Source of the DNA: ATZT02 sp038124905 | GTDB taxonomy: Bacteria > Actinomycetota > Actinomycetes > S36-B12 > UBA5976 | Length of the DNA: 17,628 nt | Reading direction: 5' to 3' | NCBI GenBank assembly: GCA_038124905.1 | Contig: JAYPCW010000024.1 | Coordinates: forward strand, 1 to 17,628 | Shown here: piece by piece, positions 14,547 to 17,628 of the stretch | How positions within the stretch are numbered: position 1 is the stretch's first letter | How the letters are laid out: the number at the start of each line of letters is the position of its first letter | The notes under the pieces: model-generated | Seen by the model: only the letters and a program-made list of their open reading frames with translations | Told to the model about the DNA's origin: nothing | Database searches by the model: none | Made by a program: the position numbers and the translations under genes

Positions 14547-15194
14547 ATGGTCGAATTTTTACTAATTTCACACGTATTGGCTGGAGCAGTAGCTCTTATA
14601 TCTGCCTTCTTTGCAATCGTCACAGAAAAAGGAATGAAGACCCACATATTGCATGGCCGAATTTATTCAATTGCTATGGCTTATGTTGCGCTTGGCGCTC
14701 TCGCGCTATCGATCATTAGACCAAACCCTTTTTTGTTTGCAATTGCGCTTTTTAGCGGTTTTATGGTGTGGACTGGGTACCGTACCGCTAAAAATAGATC
14801 TGGTGAAGTTACTAAGCTTGAAATTAATTCGAGCTATGCAGGTGTCGCTGTCGTTTTATTAATGCTTGGGTACGGTGGATTTCTTATCACTCAAGGCAAT
14901 TTGATGGGAACAGTTTTATTTGCATTTAGTGTTGTAATTATTGGATACTTAATTGAAGATTTTCGCTCAATCAAAAACGGCTTTGCCAAGGGCAAAAAAA
15001 GAATTGCCAAACACTTGCAAAGAATGCTAGGGGGCACCATTGCCACCATTACGGCAGTGCTAGTTCAGCAAGTAGCCCCGCGGGTGGCAGATTCAACTTG
15101 GCTCGAGGTGTTGATCTGGCTTGGGCCCACAATTGTTATCACCCCGCTAATTTTTTATTGGAGTAACAAAACCCTTAAGCCGGTAAGTAACTAA
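14547..15194 (+). CDS. DUF2306-like polytopic membrane protein
   Basis: The 215-residue product is almost entirely hydrophobic segments: about 2-22, 43-60, 62-78, 97-116, 121-138, a basic loop (FRSIKNGFAKGKKRIAKH, about 142-159), then about 163-180 and 188-206. The first segment carries a histidine (HVLAGAVAL), the following loop reads MKTHILHGRIYSIAMAY, and a late segment starts HLQRMLGGTIATI. This spacing of histidines before membrane helices resembles the DUF2306 family of small membrane proteins, whose function is not known; a haem or metal role for the histidines is only a guess. It is transcribed divergently from the ferredoxin-NADP reductase gene and is 21 bases from the cytidine deaminase gene, which has its own -10. 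It may be a single-gene transcript or reach into that operon. Confidence 0.6.
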   Translation: MVEFLLISHVLAGAVALISAFFAIVTEKGMKTHILHGRIYSIAMAYVALGALALSIIRPNPFLFAIALFSGFMVWTGYRTAKNRSGEVTKLEINSSYAGVAVVLLMLGYGGFLITQGNLMGTVLFAFSVVIIGYLIEDFRSIKNGFAKGKKRIAKHLQRMLGGTIATITAVLVQQVAPRVADSTWLEVLIWLGPTIVITPLIFYWSNKTLKPVSN

Positions 15195-15202
15195 CTCGGG
15201 CG

Positions 15203-15208
15203 TAATCT
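15203..15208 (+). promoter_or_regulatory. -10 of the cdd operon
   Basis: TAATCT ends seven bases before the cdd ATG, with no Shine-Dalgarno between. This is the arrangement of a leaderless actinobacterial mRNA. A -35 cannot be recognised. Confidence 0.5.
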
Positions 15209-15215
15209 ACTTTCC

Positions 15216-15608
15216 ATGTCAAAAGAGATTGATTGGAATGCTTTACGTGCTGAAGCCAAAAAGGCGATGGCTAAGGCTTATGTGCCATATTCGAAATTCC
15301 CAGTAGGCGCGGCGGCGCTAGTAGATGACGGCAGAGTTATTTCTGGCTGTAATGTTGAAAACGCTTCTTATGGCTTAACGCTTTGTGCTGAATGTGGTTT
15401 GATTTCAGAACTAATTAAATCTGGTGGCGGTCGTTTGGTAGCTTTTAGTTGCACTGGGGCTAGCGATGATCGCTTAATGCCTTGTGGCAGATGTCGGCAG
15501 TTGTTATACGAACATGGTGGTAAAGAATTATTAGTAGATCATCATGACGGGGTTAAAACTTTGAATGAACTATTGCCCAGCGCTTTTGGGCCGGAGGATT
15601 TAAATTGA
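15216..15608 (+). CDS. cdd: Cytidine deaminase
   Basis: Cytidine deaminase converts cytidine and deoxycytidine to uridine and deoxyuridine for pyrimidine salvage. The 130-residue protein is the size of the homotetrameric form. The zinc ligands are C57 in LTLCAE and C90/C93 in PCGRCRQ, and the catalytic glutamate is E59. The conserved GCNVENASYGLTLCAE segment (44-59) is almost textbook, and the N-terminal AYVPYSKFPVGAA motif is present. The ATG at 15216 follows a TAATCT -10 by seven bases, so the mRNA is probably leaderless. The stop overlaps the next start by four bases (TTGA at 15605-15608), so the next gene is coupled. With the phosphorylase and deaminase behind it this is the first gene of a nucleoside-salvage operon. 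Confidence 0.95.
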   Translation: MSKEIDWNALRAEAKKAMAKAYVPYSKFPVGAAALVDDGRVISGCNVENASYGLTLCAECGLISELIKSGGGRLVAFSCTGASDDRLMPCGRCRQLLYEHGGKELLVDHHDGVKTLNELLPSAFGPEDLN

Positions 15609-16345
15609 AACCACTTGGAATCATTGCTGGCACTGGATTTTATTCAATTGATCACATTGAAAACCCGCGCGAAAAAGTTTTGTTAACCGAATACGGAAAA
15701 GCGAAAGCCTTTCATGGCACCTGGCAAGGGAGAGAAGTTTATTTTCTTACTCGCCATGGCGTAGATCATTCAGTCCCACCTCACAAAATTAATTACCGAG
15801 CCAATATTCAAGCCTTAGTTGATTTTGGAGTAGAAGACGTATTAGCAGTAAATGTAGTTGGGGGAGTAGACCCCAACTTGCCAGTTGGCGGCTTACAGAT
15901 TATGGAAGACTTTTTAGATTTCACTAAAAATCGAATTTCAACTTTTCATGATGGGCAAGACGGAGTAATCCACACCGAAATGACCAATGCCTATAACAAA
16001 GATTTAAGAGAAGTAGTTTTGCAAGCGGCTAAAAACGTAGGGATTGAAGTAGCTAAAGGTGGAGTGTATGCCTGTTTTGATGGGCCAAGATTTGAAAGTG
16101 CCGCAGAAATAAAGATGACTTCAATTTTGGGAGGCACCGTTGTTGGAATGACCGGGGTGCCAGAAGTTACTTTGGCTGCCGAAAAAAGTTTGCGCTATGC
16201 CGCCTTAAGTTTGATCGTAAATCCTGCAGCGGGCTTAAGTGATGAAGTTATTGAGGTAGATGAGATAGATAGAATCATAAAAACTACCGGTGAAAAAGTA
16301 ATCAAGATAATCGATGAAGCGATAAGGCTTTTGAGTAATAAATGA
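15605..16345 (+). CDS. MTA/MTI phosphorylase family (likely methylthioinosine or purine nucleoside)
   Basis: This enzyme belongs to the trimeric PNP/MTAP family, which splits purine nucleosides with phosphate. Over 246 residues I see IIAGTGFYSI (6-15, phosphate loop), RHGVDHSVPPHKINYRANI (50-68), VVGGVDPNLPVGG, GPRFESAAEIK (160-170), GMTGVPEVTLAAE (181-193) and NPAAGLSDE (206-214). MTAP enzymes that prefer 6-aminopurines carry a TDYD-type segment in the place of NPAAG; the Asn with AAG fits 6-oxopurine users, such as methylthioinosine phosphorylase of Pseudomonas or inosine/guanosine phosphorylase. The next gene makes a 6-oxo nucleoside from an adenosine type, which agrees. The start is a TTG sharing four bases with the cdd stop, and its stop shares ATGA with the following start. 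Product choice between MTI and inosine is inference. Confidence 0.85.
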   Translation: MKPLGIIAGTGFYSIDHIENPREKVLLTEYGKAKAFHGTWQGREVYFLTRHGVDHSVPPHKINYRANIQALVDFGVEDVLAVNVVGGVDPNLPVGGLQIMEDFLDFTKNRISTFHDGQDGVIHTEMTNAYNKDLREVVLQAAKNVGIEVAKGGVYACFDGPRFESAAEIKMTSILGGTVVGMTGVPEVTLAAEKSLRYAALSLIVNPAAGLSDEVIEVDEIDRIIKTTGEKVIKIIDEAIRLLSNK

Positions 16346-17628
16346 CTGAGCTATTAATAAAAAATGCTAGTTATGTTATTACGGTAGATGCTGAATTTAA
16401 GATTTTAGAAAATCAAGACATCTTTATTGATCAAAATAAAATAGTTGCAATTAAAAAGGCAGAGGCTAGTAGTGCGGCAAATCAAGTAATTGACGCTACT
16501 GGGCTTTTGGTAATGCCAGGTTTAATCAATACTCACACCCACTTGCCGATGACTTTGCTTAGAGGTATTGCTGAAGATGTGGATTTGCAAGGATTCTTAG
16601 AAAAAGTTTGGGCAGAAGAAGCTCGGATTATGGATGCCGCAGGTTGTTTAATTGGGGCAAGGCTTGGAGCTTTAGAAGCTTTACTGTCTGGCACTACTTG
16701 TGCTGTTGATATGTATCTACATCCAAAAGAAACTCATCAAGGCGCAGTAGAAGTTGGCTTACGACACGTAAATGGCCCGGTATTTTTTGAATTTCCTGGG
16801 CCAGATAACAAACAATGGCCAGAGAGAATTGCAGAAGCCAAAGCGTGGCCCAATGTTGTTTCTGAAATCGGTGGGCCCGAGGTTCCAATTTATTTAATGC
16901 CGCACTCTACTTATACGGTATCTCCAGACAAATTAAATGAAATATCACAAGTCGCTAGAGACATTAAAGCAAGAATTCATACCCATGTTTCAGAAAACGT
17001 CGCTGAAAATGAAGATGTAATAAGTCGATTTAACGCAACTCCATCTCAGGTACTTGCTGCGACTGATAACTTAAAGAATTCGCTCTTAGGCCATAGCGTT
17101 CATTTAAGTGATGATGATTTGAATCTGATTAAATCGAATAATGCTTCGCTGGCGCATTGCCCAGGCAGTAATTTGAAGCTAGCTAGTGGTGCCTTTGATT
17201 GGGATTCGCGAAGAGCGCTAAATATTAACGTCACTTTAGGCACTGATGGCTGTTCTAGCAGCAATGATCTAGATATGTTTAATGTGATGCGCTTGGCGGC
17301 TAATTTGGCAAAGCTTGTTAAAGAAGATCCAAAGGCGGTTTCAGTTCATGAAATCATTTACGCAGCAACCCAAGCCGGAGCAAACGCAATCGGCATGGGA
17401 AGCGAGTTGGGCTCAATAGAAGTTGGTAAATACGCTGATTTAATAATGCTCGATTTAGCGGCTCCACATTTAACGCCACTAAGAGACCCAGCGGGTTTGG
17501 TGGTTTATGCCGCAGGCAGAAGCGATGTGAAGCATGTGGTAGTTGATGGAAAACTTGTGATTGAAAATCGTAGAAGTACTAAGGTTGAGATTGATGAAGT
17601 TATTCGAAGCGCTAAAGAAAAAGTGAAG
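16342..17628 (+). CDS. MTA/SAH-type deaminase (amidohydrolase), 3' end outside window
   Basis: This metal-dependent amidohydrolase of the TrzN/AtzA-related branch includes 5'-methylthioadenosine/S-adenosylhomocysteine deaminases, which remove the 6-amino group of such nucleosides. The frame is open to the last base with 429 residues and no stop. The metal-site motif is HTHLPM (H65, H67), followed by RGIAEDVDLQGFLEKVW, GTTCAVDMY, a second metal histidine in IHTHVSE (H215, with E218), LGHSVHLSDDD and AHCPGSNLKLASG, and the metal-binding aspartate in GTDGCSSSNDLDMF (D302). The SSSNDLDMF and NLAKL pattern is that of MTA/SAH deaminases, rather than guanine or cytosine deaminase. The late GSIEVGKYADLIMLDL closes the beta-sandwich domain. 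At 429 residues it is close to full length. The ATGA overlap with the preceding phosphorylase marks one operon. Exact substrate (MTA, SAH, adenosine, 5'-deoxyadenosine) is unknown. Confidence 0.88.
   Translation, partial: MTELLIKNASYVITVDAEFKILENQDIFIDQNKIVAIKKAEASSAANQVIDATGLLVMPGLINTHTHLPMTLLRGIAEDVDLQGFLEKVWAEEARIMDAAGCLIGARLGALEALLSGTTCAVDMYLHPKETHQGAVEVGLRHVNGPVFFEFPGPDNKQWPERIAEAKAWPNVVSEIGGPEVPIYLMPHSTYTVSPDKLNEISQVARDIKARIHTHVSENVAENEDVISRFNATPSQVLAATDNLKNSLLGHSVHLSDDDLNLIKSNNASLAHCPGSNLKLASGAFDWDSRRALNINVTLGTDGCSSSNDLDMFNVMRLAANLAKLVKEDPKAVSVHEIIYAATQAGANAIGMGSELGSIEVGKYADLIMLDLAAPHLTPLRDPAGLVVYAAGRSDVKHVVVDGKLVIENRRSTKVEIDEVIRSAKEKVK

Overview
The window looks like a chromosomal segment of a small, AT-rich, free-living actinobacterium, possibly of the freshwater acI/Nanopelagicales type (inference; no 16S is present). 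The lineage evidence is an actinobacterial-style SAM-IV riboswitch, a DUF4192 protein, a DUF7455 zinc-ribbon protein, and the principal sigma factor / DUF7455 / parE gene order known from Streptomyces and relatives. Coding density is very high. Genes overlap by 4 to 17 bases, both convergent gene pairs have directly abutting stop codons, and several genes have a TANNNT -10 element 6-8 bases before the start codon with no Shine-Dalgarno, as in leaderless mRNAs. I see no mobile elements, CRISPR arrays, tRNAs or rRNAs.

Layout. 1-4011: a tightly overlapping + strand run of hflX (5' end outside the window), a DinG-type FeS helicase, and a membrane protein of the lysyl-PG-synthase-TM/flippase-like family. 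4046-4530: a divergent GreA-like elongation factor with its own promoter and Shine-Dalgarno. 4608-5615: a DUF4192 protein. 5644-5846: a SAM-IV riboswitch followed by elaborate hairpins that lead into metY and metX (5922-8370), the direct-sulfhydrylation methionine pathway. 8406-9170: a probable exported cysteine-containing protein of unknown function. 9209-9233: a rho-independent terminator. 9268-11087: the principal sigma factor, with a Lys/Ala/Pro-rich N-terminal repeat tract interrupted by a 100-N assembly gap. 11088-11288 (-): DUF7455. 11464-13527: parE. 13528-14508 (-): a thioredoxin-reductase-like ferredoxin-NADP reductase. 14547-15194: a DUF2306-like membrane protein. 15216-17628: cytidine deaminase, an MTA/MTI-type phosphorylase and an MTA/SAH-type deaminase in one overlapping operon (3' end outside the window).

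Two parts of the window connect through S-adenosylmethionine. The SAM-IV element senses SAM and should control homoserine acetylation and sulfhydrylation (metX, metY). The last operon looks able to clear the SAM by-product methylthioadenosine by deamination to methylthioinosine and phosphorolysis to hypoxanthine. Most of the window is core housekeeping. I did not find a clearly new multi-gene system. The least explained items are the riboswitch expression platform, the sigma-factor N-terminus and its gap, the orphan exported protein, and the composition of the nucleoside/MTA operon.
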